From the NCBI GenBank assembly GCA_009774615.1, contig VSOC01000002.1, positions 22,922 to 86,921 on the forward strand: 64,000 nucleotides of DNA, written 5' to 3'. The notes under the pieces are model-generated. The model worked only from the letters and a program-made list of their open reading frames with translations, was not told the origin of the DNA and did no database searches. This stretch comes from Lachnospiraceae bacterium (lineage in GTDB: Bacteria > Bacillota > Clostridia > Lachnospirales > Lachnospiraceae). Shown one piece after another: positions 1 to 8,456 of the stretch; position 1 is the first letter of the stretch; each line of letters begins with the position of its first letter. Position numbers and translations under genes: made by a program.

Positions 1-1223
1 CCTTTCTCTGCCAGTTCCTTCACCAGCCGTACATAAAATTCCAGGACATTAAATTCCCGGTAATCTTCCCTGGTTAAATCAATCATATCCCCGTGAGAAA
101 TTCCCCGAAGATACCGGTTAGTCACCACGCCCCGGAAGTTTGTCCACTGCGCCGATTCCACCGTAACCAGGCCGTCATTTGGCGCATCGATATGCTTTAA
201 TATCCAGTAGGGTATACATAAAAGCTTGCTGGAAAATCCGTGCTTCATTAAACTTGCATAGCTTTGATAATAAACGCCCGCGGCATCGGGATAGTTTTCA
301 TTAAATACTTTGGCATAATGACAGGAAAGCTGGCGGCTTGCCTGATAGGCATTGGGGTTCGTATCCCCAAGGGCCTTAAAATAGCTGTCAATCCATCGGC
401 AGACCATCCGGTAAATTCCATCGGGCAGCTTCATCAGCCATTCGACCAGGGCAGAACCGCGGTGCGGCGTGTTGATGGTGGTGAGCGTTGCCACAAAGGG
501 TGCCATGGACAGGCGGCTGATCAGATACCGGGCATCTAACCCGCCCTTGGAATGGGCGATAATATTCACTTTCTTTGCCCCGGTTTCCTGGCAGATGGCA
601 AATATATTTCTCCTTAGAATCTCGGCATTGTCCTCTACCGTCCCCCAGGCTTCCTGATGCCCGTAATAAACCTGTGCCCCGTTTCGCTTAAGTTCTCTTG
701 GAATCCGTCCCCAGTAATTAAAATAGTGAAAATCCCGAAAGCCCACCCCATGTACAAGAAGCAGGGGATAGCATGTCTTACAGATCTGGCGTTCCACACG
801 CACATCATCCAGGCGGATTTTGTGGAGATGATGGTCAATTTCCTGCCGTGCAAGTCCGCGCACATAGAGGGCGAGGCCGTAATTGAACAAAGGAATCCAA
901 AGCATAGTCCAGACAATGATTCTCTTGGCAATCCTTAACCTGCGGCAGATAATACAGAGCCAAAACAGTGCCGTAAACATCCAGAAATAGCTGAAGAGAA
1001 AGGCAAGCAAGGAAATGATGGATGTCCAGTGGCGAAGCCAGCCGCCAAAATCCTGAAAAATTGAATAGGTTTTCATCTGCGAAATCATCCAAAATCCGCT
1101 GACGGGAACGAGAAGTAAAAAAACCGTGAGCATCCCGGTAAGAAAACGCAGCAGAAATAAATGCAGCCGGGAGGCAGATTCCCTTGCGGATTCTAAGGCT
1201 TTTTCCATGTTTTCCTGTTTCAT
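1..1223 (-). CDS. alpha/beta-hydrolase lipase, 3' end outside the window
   Basis: The minus strand stays open from an ATG at 1223 to the left edge (about 407 codons), so the C-terminus is missing. The N-terminal 100 residues hold two or three hydrophobic segments, suggesting membrane attachment. Then come LLLVHGVGF, the usual oxyanion strand, and IIAHSKGGLDARYL, a lipase nucleophile elbow with serine in AHSKGG (a G-x-S-x-G variant). Later TINTPHRGS and a His in GISHGDMIDL fit the remaining triad region of triacylglycerol lipases. Hydrolysis of an ester or acylglycerol at the membrane is inferred; the substrate is unknown. It lies 44 bp after the PII-like gene on the same strand and may be co-transcribed with it. 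An AAAGGCG sequence precedes the start. Confidence 0.8.
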   Translation of the reverse strand, partial: MKQENMEKALESARESASRLHLFLLRFLTGMLTVFLLLVPVSGFWMISQMKTYSIFQDFGGWLRHWTSIISLLAFLFSYFWMFTALFWLCIICRRLRIAKRIIVWTMLWIPLFNYGLALYVRGLARQEIDHHLHKIRLDDVRVERQICKTCYPLLLVHGVGFRDFHYFNYWGRIPRELKRNGAQVYYGHQEAWGTVEDNAEILRRNIFAICQETGAKKVNIIAHSKGGLDARYLISRLSMAPFVATLTTINTPHRGSALVEWLMKLPDGIYRMVCRWIDSYFKALGDTNPNAYQASRQLSCHYAKVFNENYPDAAGVYYQSYASLMKHGFSSKLLCIPYWILKHIDAPNDGLVTVESAQWTNFRGVVTNRYLRGISHGDMIDLTREDYREFNVLEFYVRLVKELAEK

Positions 1224-1267
1224 CGTATTCGCCTTTCGTATCCGTTTTTTATATTCACCATTTACCG

Positions 1268-1957
1268 TTAAGCCTTCTCCTCATCTTCAATCAGCCGCAT
1301 CCCCGCCGTTTCTGTCACAGGGAGAGAAAAGACGATGGCCCGCGCCTCGCTTTCCAGCCCGGCCTGTTCCATAATCGCCTTCATAATGGCATTTTTCCCT
1401 TCCCGCCGCGTCACCATAAAAATCATTTCCTTTTCGACGGCAATGGAAACGCCCAGGAATTTTTCTGCCTTCTCTGCCCCGGTTCCCTTGGCATGGATAA
1501 CCGTTCCTCCCGGTGCATGGGCCTTACGCGCTGCATCCATAATTAAATCGGTATAGCCCTGATTGGCAATGACCACAAGGAGTTCGTATTTTGTTTCTTT
1601 CAATGTGCTTTCCTCCCCTTTCTTAAATTCCCGCCCTTCGGTGAGATAAAGAAGCTGCTTCTTTCCGCCGATACTGCTTAAGGGCACGATAAAGGCAATC
1701 CCGCTTCCGGGAATATCAATCTTAATCTGTTTTTGTAAAGCACTTTTAATGTGCTTCCATTCTGTATCGGTGATAAAAGCAAAGAGAATCGCCTTTTCTG
1801 CCGCTTCCAGGCCAAACGCATCCAAAACCTCCGAGGCAGCAGTTCCCTCGCCGTAGGTCAGCAGCGTGACATTTACGCCGTATTCCCGGTAAAAGGCCAG
1901 AAACCGCCGTGTCTGGTTTCGATCGCTGATGGTTGCCATCATATATAATTCACTCAT
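1268..1957 (-). CDS. tandem PII-like signalling protein
   Basis: The 229-residue protein reads as two PII/GlnB-like ferredoxin-fold halves (about 1-110 and 120-229). The second half carries KYELLVVIANQGYTDLIMD and a conserved GxxGAEKAEKFLG-type loop, then EKEMIFMVTRR, as in PII-superfamily proteins. Classical PII proteins bind ATP/ADP and 2-oxoglutarate and control transporters; the canonical uridylylation Tyr loop is not recognisable here. The gene starts 27 bp after the stop of the DUF1538 membrane protein, so the pair is probably one operon in which the PII-like protein senses a small molecule and gates the transporter. The ligand cannot be told from sequence. Confidence 0.75.
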   Translation of the reverse strand: MSELYMMATISDRNQTRRFLAFYREYGVNVTLLTYGEGTAASEVLDAFGLEAAEKAILFAFITDTEWKHIKSALQKQIKIDIPGSGIAFIVPLSSIGGKKQLLYLTEGREFKKGEESTLKETKYELLVVIANQGYTDLIMDAARKAHAPGGTVIHAKGTGAEKAEKFLGVSIAVEKEMIFMVTRREGKNAIMKAIMEQAGLESEARAIVFSLPVTETAGMRLIEDEEKA

Positions 1958-1984
1958 AAAAACCTCGCTGTCTATGTAATCGTG

Positions 1985-3520
1985 TTACAGTTCAATAATT
2001 GCATCCTCCTCCAGCATATCCAGTGACAGTACCGGGCTTTCCAGGGATACCGATTTTTTGCGCTGTTTTTCTAAAAGCTTTGCGCCGAGTCCCATAATCT
2101 GAATGGTGATCAGCGGTGTCATGGCAACCATGGCAACCACGCCGAACGCATCCGTGACCATGTTGCCGCCCAGAGCCGTACACGCCCCCTGCGCCAGAGG
2201 AAGGAGAAAGGCAGCCGTCATCGGGCCGGAAGCCACGCCGCCGGAGTCAAAGGCAATCGCCGTGTAGAGTTTGGGGACAAAAAAGGAGGTGCCCAGAGCC
2301 ACGGCATAGCCGGGAATTAAAAACCACAGAACGGAAATCCCCGTGATTACCCGAACCATAGCAAGGCCAAGGGAAATCGCCACGCCGATAGAAAGTCCTG
2401 CGCCCATGGCATTGGCAGAAATGGCTCCGTCGGTAATCTGTTCAACCTGTTTATTCAGCACGTAAACGGCAGGCTCGGCTCTGACGATAAAATAGCCCAT
2501 AATCATGGCAACCGGAACTAAAATTACCGGATGTCCCTGGCTTGCCAGCACCTGTCCAAGATAATTTCCCGCGGGCATAAAGCCGACATTTGCCCCGGTT
2601 AAGAATAAAACCAGTCCCACATAGGTATAGGCAAGGCCGACTAAAATCTTACGCATTTTTCTTCTGGAAAGCTTGAGCATAAGGAACTGGAAAAGCATAA
2701 AAAACGTAAAAATCGGAAGGAGGGAAATACAGATTTCCTTCATATATTCGGGAAGTCCGTGGGTAAACAAGGCCCAGAGCTGCTTTGAGTTTTCCACCTC
2801 CAAAAGCGGTGTTTCAATCACCAGTGCGTCCTGGGGATTAAAAATCATGCTCAGCACCATAACCGCTAAAATCGGCCCGACTGAACAGAGGGAAACCAGG
2901 CCGAAGCTGTCGTCGGCAGCATGGCGGTCACTTCGGATTGCCGATACACCCACGCCCAGAGCCATAATAAAAGGAACGGTCATCGGGCCTGTGGTCACGC
3001 CGCCGGAGTCAAAGGCAATGCTTAAAAAATCCCCGGGAATAAACATGGCCAAAATAAATACAGCGGCATAGAATACCAGGAGAAGTGTTGTCAGCGGAAC
3101 GGAAAAAAGCATACGCAAAAGAGCCAGCATTAAAAACAGCCCCACGCCCACAGCAACCGATAAAATCAGGGTCATACTGGGTACGGCAGGAACCTGTCCG
3201 GCAAGTACCTGTAAATCCGGTTCCGAGATAGTAACGATAAATCCCAGCAGAAAAGAGAGGAAAATAATCATTGCCAGATTGCGGCTTTTCGTCAGACAGG
3301 AGCCGACCCGCTCCCCCATCGGCGTCATGGACATCTCCGCGCCCAGGGTAAAAAACATCATTCCTGTTAAAATAAGTACAGCGCCCATAAGAAAACAGAG
3401 CAGGATGCTCGGAGAAACGGGGGCAATACTAAAGCACAGGATAAGTACAATTCCAATAATCGGCAGGACGGCCTGTACCGCTTCCTGCCATTTCTCTTTT
3501 AATTTTTTTTTGATTCCCAA
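1985..3520 (-). CDS. DUF1538 family membrane transporter
   Basis: 511 residues with about twelve hydrophobic segments built from an internal duplication: the same re-entrant-looking motif occurs twice, as IAFDSGGVTTGPMT near residue 175 and IAFDSGGVASGPMT near residue 425. This repeated FDSGGV-GPMT motif identifies DUF1538. A two-component DUF1538 system (UmpAB) from Halomonas has been reported as a Na+(Li+,K+)/H+ antiporter; extension to this protein is inference. Translation appears to begin at TTG (3518-3520), preceded by AAAGGAT about 11 nt upstream; the next Met is at residue 46, inside the membrane domain. It is followed directly by the PII-like gene. Confidence 0.8.
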   Translation of the reverse strand: MGIKKKLKEKWQEAVQAVLPIIGIVLILCFSIAPVSPSILLCFLMGAVLILTGMMFFTLGAEMSMTPMGERVGSCLTKSRNLAMIIFLSFLLGFIVTISEPDLQVLAGQVPAVPSMTLILSVAVGVGLFLMLALLRMLFSVPLTTLLLVFYAAVFILAMFIPGDFLSIAFDSGGVTTGPMTVPFIMALGVGVSAIRSDRHAADDSFGLVSLCSVGPILAVMVLSMIFNPQDALVIETPLLEVENSKQLWALFTHGLPEYMKEICISLLPIFTFFMLFQFLMLKLSRRKMRKILVGLAYTYVGLVLFLTGANVGFMPAGNYLGQVLASQGHPVILVPVAMIMGYFIVRAEPAVYVLNKQVEQITDGAISANAMGAGLSIGVAISLGLAMVRVITGISVLWFLIPGYAVALGTSFFVPKLYTAIAFDSGGVASGPMTAAFLLPLAQGACTALGGNMVTDAFGVVAMVAMTPLITIQIMGLGAKLLEKQRKKSVSLESPVLSLDMLEEDAIIEL

Positions 3521-3577
3521 GGTTGTCTAAGATCCTTTCTTGATGTCTGCATGCACACAAAACATTATTTACTAACA

Positions 3578-3606
3578 AGTATAATACAGAACAGTTACCT
3601 AGGCAA
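3578..3606 (-). promoter_or_regulatory. promoter of the DUF1538-PII operon
   Basis: On the minus strand TTGCCT (3601-3606) lies 17 bp before TATACT (3578-3583), about 58 bp before the TTG start. Just upstream of the -35, at 3617-3633, the plus strand reads TGTTAC-N5-TGTTAG, two half-sites one helical turn apart, a layout typical of OmpR-family regulators. Confidence 0.6.
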
Positions 3607-3700
3607 TGAGGAAAAATGTTACAAAATTGTTAGTGTTTTCTTACACGCTCTGAGGTAAATTTCTGCATGGACTGAAGAAAGCCGGAAAAACTTGTTTTTT

Positions 3701-3729
3701 TTGAAAATTAATTTTAAAAATGATATTTT
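3701..3729 (+). promoter_or_regulatory. possible promoter of the flavoprotein gene
   Basis: TTGAAA (3701-3706), a 17-bp spacer and TATTTT (3724-3729) lie in the AT-rich 335-bp gap 3521-3855. A second candidate, TTGAAA-N17-TAAGAT at 3743-3771, is as good, so the true start site is uncertain. Nothing else was recognised in this gap apart from the divergent promoter and the half-site pair at 3617-3633. Confidence 0.35.
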
Positions 3730-3855
3730 TTTCACAAATAGATTGAAAAAATTTTCCACCTGTTGTAAGATTAGAGATGGAACTGCTGACGGATATTTGG
3801 AACAAATATCTCAAAAAATAGTTTAACGACTTTTTAAAGGAGGAAAAGGAGTTTA

Positions 3856-5745
3856 ATGAAGAAAACAGGAAAGAAATTTCTCGCTGCTGCCTTAGCTGCA
3901 GCAATGCTTGCTTCCATGGCTGGCTGCGGCAATTCGGCACAGGAGGCAGCTACCGAAACGACAACGGCAGAAGCCGCTGCCTCAGCAGAAGCAACAGAGG
4001 CAACAACCGCAGCAGAGGAAACAACCGCAGAGGAAACCCAGGCGGAAGCTGAAGTACCGGCAGAGCAGATGCAGGCAGACATTGTTGTTATCGGAGCCGG
4101 CGGTGCGGGGATGACCGCTGCTATTCAGGCTGTTCAGGACGGCGCAACCGATGTAATCATCCTTGAGAAGATGCCGGTTACCGGTGGAAACACCACTCGT
4201 TCGACCGGCGGTTTAAATGCAGCAGGAACCAAGTACCAGGCAGCAGAGGGCATTGAGGATTCCGTGGAGCTTTTTGTGGAAGATACCATGAAGGGCGGCA
4301 AGGAATTAAACGACAAGGAACTGGTAACGGTAATGGCAGAAAATTCCAGCGCAGCCGTGGACTGGGTGAATGAAATCGGCGGTGATTTAAGCGTAGTCGG
4401 CATGTTCGGCGGCGCAAGCGTAAAGCGTATCCATCGCCCGAGTGATACCTCCGCGGTGGGACCGATGCTGGTTAAGGCATTGAATGCAAAGCTTGACGAG
4501 TTAAAGGTTCCTGTTCTTTTAGAAACAAAGGCAACCAAGATCCTGGCAAACGACAAGGGCGCGGTATGCGGTGTTGTTGCCGAGGACAAGGACGGAAAAG
4601 AGATGACCATCAGCTGTACAGCCGTGATTCTGGCAACCGGCGGCTTCGGCGCAAATTCCGAGATGGTGGTTTCCTATAAGTCCGATTTGGAGGGCTTTTG
4701 CACCACCAACCATCCGGGGGCAACCGGCGACGGCATTGAAATGGTAAAAGAACTGGGCGCAGCCTTTGTCGATATGGAGCAGATCCAGACCCATCCTACC
4801 GTAAACCCGGATACAACCACCATGTATACCGAGGGTGTCCGCGGCAACGGTGCGATTCTGGTCAATAAAGAGGGCAAGCGTTTTGTCAATGAACTGGAAA
4901 CCCGTGACGTGGTATCCGCAGCGATTCTTGAACAGACCGACGGCACCTGCTACCTGCTGTTTGACGAGGCTGTTCGAGAGAGCTTAAAAGCGATTGAAGG
5001 TTATATCAGCGCAGGAATTGTCGAAGAAGGCGAAACACCGGAAGAACTTGCCGAAAAGATTGGCATGGACGGCGCAGCACTTGCCGAAACCTTAAAAGCC
5101 TACGGTGAAGCCCAGAAAGCAGGCAAGGATGAGGAATTCGGTCGTGACAGCATGGAGCTTCCCTTAGATCAGCCTAAATACTACGCAGCCCTGTGTGCTC
5201 CGGCAATCCATCACACCATGGGCGGTGTAAAAATTAATGCAAACACCGAAGTTGTAAAAGAAGACGGAAGTGTAATTCCCGGTCTGTATGCAGCAGGAGA
5301 GATCACCGGCGGCGTTCACGGTGCAAACCGTCTGGGCGGAAATGCCGTGTCCGATATTGTTGTCTTTGGCAGGATTGCCGGAACGCAGGCAGAGGACTAT
5401 GTTGCGGCTAACGGCGGACACACCGAGGCAGAGATTACCGTTAAAAACGACGAAGAAGCCGTGCCGGAGGCGGAAGGAAACTATAAGGACGGAACTTACG
5501 AAGGAAGCGGTAAGGGAAATAACGGCGATATTAAGGTTGAGGTTGTTGTCGAAGACGGAAATATCATTTCCGTGGTATTAAAAGAGCACACCGAAACCGA
5601 AGGCATTTATGAGGCCGCAGAAAAAGGCGTAGTCGCAGAGATGATTAAAAAGCAGACCTTCGATGTCGATGCGGTATCCGGCGCAACGAATACCAGCAAC
5701 GGTATAAAGGATGCGGTGAAGGATGCATTGAGCAAGGCAGAATAA
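3856..5745 (+). CDS. exported FAD/FMN-dependent reductase lipoprotein (flavocytochrome c/fumarate reductase family)
   Basis: 629 residues. A lipoprotein signal ends at MAGC (Cys24) and is followed by a 45-residue Ala/Thr/Glu-rich linker. The FAD domain starts with VVIGAGGAGMTAA (78-89) and has the family signatures RGNGAILVN, GKRFVNE and GGVHGANRLGGNAVSD. The C-terminal FMN-binding domain ends with SGATNTS (608-614), which matches the site where the flavin transferase ApbE links FMN to Thr (Thr611). There is no CxxCH heme motif, so electrons must arrive by flavin alone. Relatives reduce fumarate, urocanate or other enoates outside the membrane during anaerobic respiration; the substrate here is unknown. 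The gene is monocistronic, with RBS AAAGGAGG and a terminator 40 bp downstream. Confidence 0.88.
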   Translation: MKKTGKKFLAAALAAAMLASMAGCGNSAQEAATETTTAEAAASAEATEATTAAEETTAEETQAEAEVPAEQMQADIVVIGAGGAGMTAAIQAVQDGATDVIILEKMPVTGGNTTRSTGGLNAAGTKYQAAEGIEDSVELFVEDTMKGGKELNDKELVTVMAENSSAAVDWVNEIGGDLSVVGMFGGASVKRIHRPSDTSAVGPMLVKALNAKLDELKVPVLLETKATKILANDKGAVCGVVAEDKDGKEMTISCTAVILATGGFGANSEMVVSYKSDLEGFCTTNHPGATGDGIEMVKELGAAFVDMEQIQTHPTVNPDTTTMYTEGVRGNGAILVNKEGKRFVNELETRDVVSAAILEQTDGTCYLLFDEAVRESLKAIEGYISAGIVEEGETPEELAEKIGMDGAALAETLKAYGEAQKAGKDEEFGRDSMELPLDQPKYYAALCAPAIHHTMGGVKINANTEVVKEDGSVIPGLYAAGEITGGVHGANRLGGNAVSDIVVFGRIAGTQAEDYVAANGGHTEAEITVKNDEEAVPEAEGNYKDGTYEGSGKGNNGDIKVEVVVEDGNIISVVLKEHTETEGIYEAAEKGVVAEMIKKQTFDVDAVSGATNTSNGIKDAVKDALSKAE

Positions 5746-5786
5746 CAAGGTGGACAGGCTGTTTATTCGGCAGCAGTAAGGAAAGG

Positions 5787-5823
5787 AAAAACCGGGGCTT
5801 TTTTAAAGAGTTCCGGTTTTTTT
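5787..5823 (+). terminator. rho-independent terminator
   Basis: AAAAACCGG (5787-5795) pairs with CCGGTTTTT (5813-5821), and the T run continues. It ends the flavoprotein transcript. Confidence 0.8.
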
Positions 5824-5870
5824 ATCGTGTTTTAACCAGGTGCTTAACACTTTTTTACCGGAATTAAGAA

Positions 5871-5899
5871 TTGTAATTAAGTGGAAAGCATGTTATACT
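5871..5899 (+). promoter_or_regulatory. promoter of glgX
   Basis: TTGTAA (5871-5876), a 17-bp spacer and an extended -10 TGTTATACT (5891-5899). The start codon follows about 125 bp later. Confidence 0.65.
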
Positions 5900-6023
5900 T
5901 GAAAAGAAATAATGATAGGTTTAAAAATAGTCCGAAACGCTTTGACTTAAAAGGAAATTTTGGGGTTTATTGGGGATTTTTAAATTAAGAGGTTCTATAA
6001 AATAAGAAAACTTGGAGGAAATT

Positions 6024-8192
6024 ATGGGAAAGATTGATCCGAATGAACATTTTTCTGCACCGTGTACCTGTACGGAAAATGAAAAAGAAGAAAAAACACA
6101 AAGTCTGGTAGCGCTCCCGAGGACAATCCATTTGGTTCCTATGGATCGGATCGCGGGTTTTGATGTGCGTCCCGGATTTTATGAGATTAACGGGGCGACG
6201 GCAATCCCCGGCGGTGTAAATTTTACTGTCTATTCTCATGGGGCAACTTCCATTGAGCTTCTTCTTTTCCACCGCGAGGAGGACACACCTTTTGCTGTTC
6301 TGCCGTTTCCCAAGCATTACCGCATTGGCAATGTCTATTCGATGATTGTTTTTAAGCTGGAAATCGGCGCGTTCGAGTATGCTTACCGGGTGGATGGTCC
6401 CTATAATCCGAAAAAGGGGCTTATTTTTGACAAAAACAGGTATCTCCTTGACCCCTATGCCAAAGCCGTAACCGGGCAGAGCCAGTGGGGGGAATCTTCG
6501 CCGCATGAGCAGCACTATAAGGCAAGGGTGGTCAAGGATGATTTTGACTGGGGGACGACTCCGCAGCCGCTTCTGCCAATGGAGGATTTAATTATCTATG
6601 AGCTGCATGTGCGGGGATTTACCAAGCATGAATCTTCAGGAGTGTTCCACCCGGGAACCTTTGCCGGGCTGATGGAAAAGCTTCCGTACCTGCTGGAGCT
6701 GGGGGTAAACGTTGTAGAATTAATGCCCATTTTTGAATTTGATGAGATGCTGGACTACCGGGAAGCGGACGGGGAAAAGCTTTACAATTACTGGGGCTAC
6801 AACACCGTCAGCTTCTTTGCGCCAAACACCAGCTACACCGCCAGCAAGGAGTATAACCGGGAGGGAAATGAACTCAAACATCTGATTCAGGTTTTTAACC
6901 AGCACGGGATAGAGGTCTACCTGGATGTTGTGTTCAACCACACTGCCGAGGGAAACGAGCAGGGACCGTTCTTTTCCTTTAAAGGTTTTGACAATAATAT
7001 CTACTACCTGCTGACCCCGGACGGGAATTACTATAATTTCAGCGGCTGCGGCAATTCCTTAAACTGCAATCATCCCATTGTCCACCAGATGATTTTAAAC
7101 TGCCTGCGCTACTGGGTGACGACCTATCATGTCGATGGCTTCCGCTTTGATTTGGCATCGATTCTGGGGCGGAACGAGGACGGATCACCGATGAATAAGC
7201 CGCCGCTTCTGCAGTCCCTGGCATTTGATCCGATTTTAGGTGATGTCAAGCTGATTGCCGAAGCCTGGGATGCCGCGGGGATGTATCAGGTGGGAACCTT
7301 CCCCTCCTGGAACCGCTGGGCAGAGTGGAACGGGCGTTACCGCGACGATATGCGCCGCTATTTAAAGGGGGACGGGGGCATGGCACAGACTGCCGCGCTC
7401 AGGATTGTTGGCTCGAGGGATATTTACGAGGTCAGCACCCGAAAGAATGCTTCCGTAAACTTTATTACCTGTCATGACGGCTTTACCCTGTACGATTTAT
7501 TTTCGTACAATAACAAGCATAACGAAAAAAACGGCTGGAAAAATACCGACGGTGCAAACGATAACAATAGCTGGAACTGCGGCGCAGAGGGAGATACCGA
7601 TAACCCGGAAATCCTTGCCCTGCGCAAACGGATGATCCGCAATGCATTTGCTCTCTTAATGTGCAGCCGCGGAATTCCCATGTTCCTTGCCGGCGATGAA
7701 TTCTGCAACACGCAGTTTGGCAATAATAATGCCTACTGCCAGGACAACATTACTTCCTGGCTGGACTGGAACCGTCTGGAAGAAAACAGGGACATCTTTA
7801 ACTTCTTTAAGAAAATGATTGATTTTCGCAAGAAGCACCGTATCCTTCGTACCAATATCAGCGATGGTGCCTGTGGTCTTCCGGATGTAAGCTTTCACGG
7901 CGTAAAGCCCTGGAGAGGACAGTTTGCTGCCCACGAGCACTATGTAGGCGTTATGTTTGCCGGACAGGAAAAAGACAAAGAGCCGGATATTGTCTATATT
8001 GCCTCCAATGCCTACTGGGAAAAACTGGATATTCTTCTTCCTGACCTGCCGCCGTCCATGGTATGGGAACTGGCAGCCGATACCTGGGAGGATGAGCAAA
8101 ATCCAAAAGAGGAAAAGGTGCTGAATTCCTCACACCTGTTCGTCCATGAGCGAAGTGTAACTGTACTTATTGCAAAAAGCATCCGTTCTTAA
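6024..8192 (+). CDS. glgX: glycogen debranching enzyme, GH13 isoamylase type
   Basis: 722 residues from the ATG at 6024, chosen because GGAGG lies 5 nt upstream; an in-frame TTG at 6012 would absorb that RBS. An N-terminal CBM48-type beta domain (about 30-150, with NFTVYSHGATSIELLLF) precedes the GH13 barrel. The four catalytic regions are visible: DVVFNHT (about 302), GFRFDLA with the nucleophile Asp (about 372), IAEAWD with the acid Glu (about 411) and CHDGFTLYDL (about 484). The enzyme hydrolyses alpha-1,6 branch points of glycogen or limit dextrins in the cytoplasm. It stands alone between its own promoter and terminator, with no other glg genes in the window. Confidence 0.93.
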   Translation: MGKIDPNEHFSAPCTCTENEKEEKTQSLVALPRTIHLVPMDRIAGFDVRPGFYEINGATAIPGGVNFTVYSHGATSIELLLFHREEDTPFAVLPFPKHYRIGNVYSMIVFKLEIGAFEYAYRVDGPYNPKKGLIFDKNRYLLDPYAKAVTGQSQWGESSPHEQHYKARVVKDDFDWGTTPQPLLPMEDLIIYELHVRGFTKHESSGVFHPGTFAGLMEKLPYLLELGVNVVELMPIFEFDEMLDYREADGEKLYNYWGYNTVSFFAPNTSYTASKEYNREGNELKHLIQVFNQHGIEVYLDVVFNHTAEGNEQGPFFSFKGFDNNIYYLLTPDGNYYNFSGCGNSLNCNHPIVHQMILNCLRYWVTTYHVDGFRFDLASILGRNEDGSPMNKPPLLQSLAFDPILGDVKLIAEAWDAAGMYQVGTFPSWNRWAEWNGRYRDDMRRYLKGDGGMAQTAALRIVGSRDIYEVSTRKNASVNFITCHDGFTLYDLFSYNNKHNEKNGWKNTDGANDNNSWNCGAEGDTDNPEILALRKRMIRNAFALLMCSRGIPMFLAGDEFCNTQFGNNNAYCQDNITSWLDWNRLEENRDIFNFFKKMIDFRKKHRILRTNISDGACGLPDVSFHGVKPWRGQFAAHEHYVGVMFAGQEKDKEPDIVYIASNAYWEKLDILLPDLPPSMVWELAADTWEDEQNPKEEKVLNSSHLFVHERSVTVLIAKSIRS

Positions 8193-8232
8193 ATCGATGG
8201 ATGAAACCATGGATTATGTATAAAATAAAAAG

Positions 8233-8262
8233 GAGCTGGGACTTGTGTCCTGGCTCTTTTTT
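8233..8262 (+). terminator. rho-independent terminator of glgX
   Basis: GAGCTGGGAC (8233-8242), a TTGT loop and GTCCTGGCTC (8247-8256) form a 10-bp stem with two wobble pairs, followed by six T. Confidence 0.85.
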
Positions 8263-8397
8263 GATTCATAAGAAAATGCGTCCGGCAGGGCACAGAGGCA
8301 GAATAGAATTGCCATTTTTATCCAATTTTTGTACACATTGTATAAAATTACTTAAAATGTATCGTATAATCCATGTATAGTTTGTGCAAAAATAACA

Positions 8398-8432
8398 TGC
8401 TATAATTTGTCTAAAGGTGAGTAAACGTTTAC
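8398..8432 (+). promoter_or_regulatory. extended -10 promoter with a perfect LacI/cre-type operator
   Basis: TGCTATAAT (8398-8406) is an extended -10 without a good -35. The perfect palindrome GTAAACGTTTAC (8421-8432) lies about 8-19 bp past the expected transcription start, 24 bp before the LacI gene. It has the central CG typical of LacI/GalR operators, so autorepression of the operon is likely. With flanking bases (GTAAACGTTTACA) it is also close to a CcpA catabolite (cre) site; the two readings cannot be separated by sequence. Confidence 0.7.
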
Positions 8433-8456
8433 AAGATACTTCAAGGAGAAATAGAA

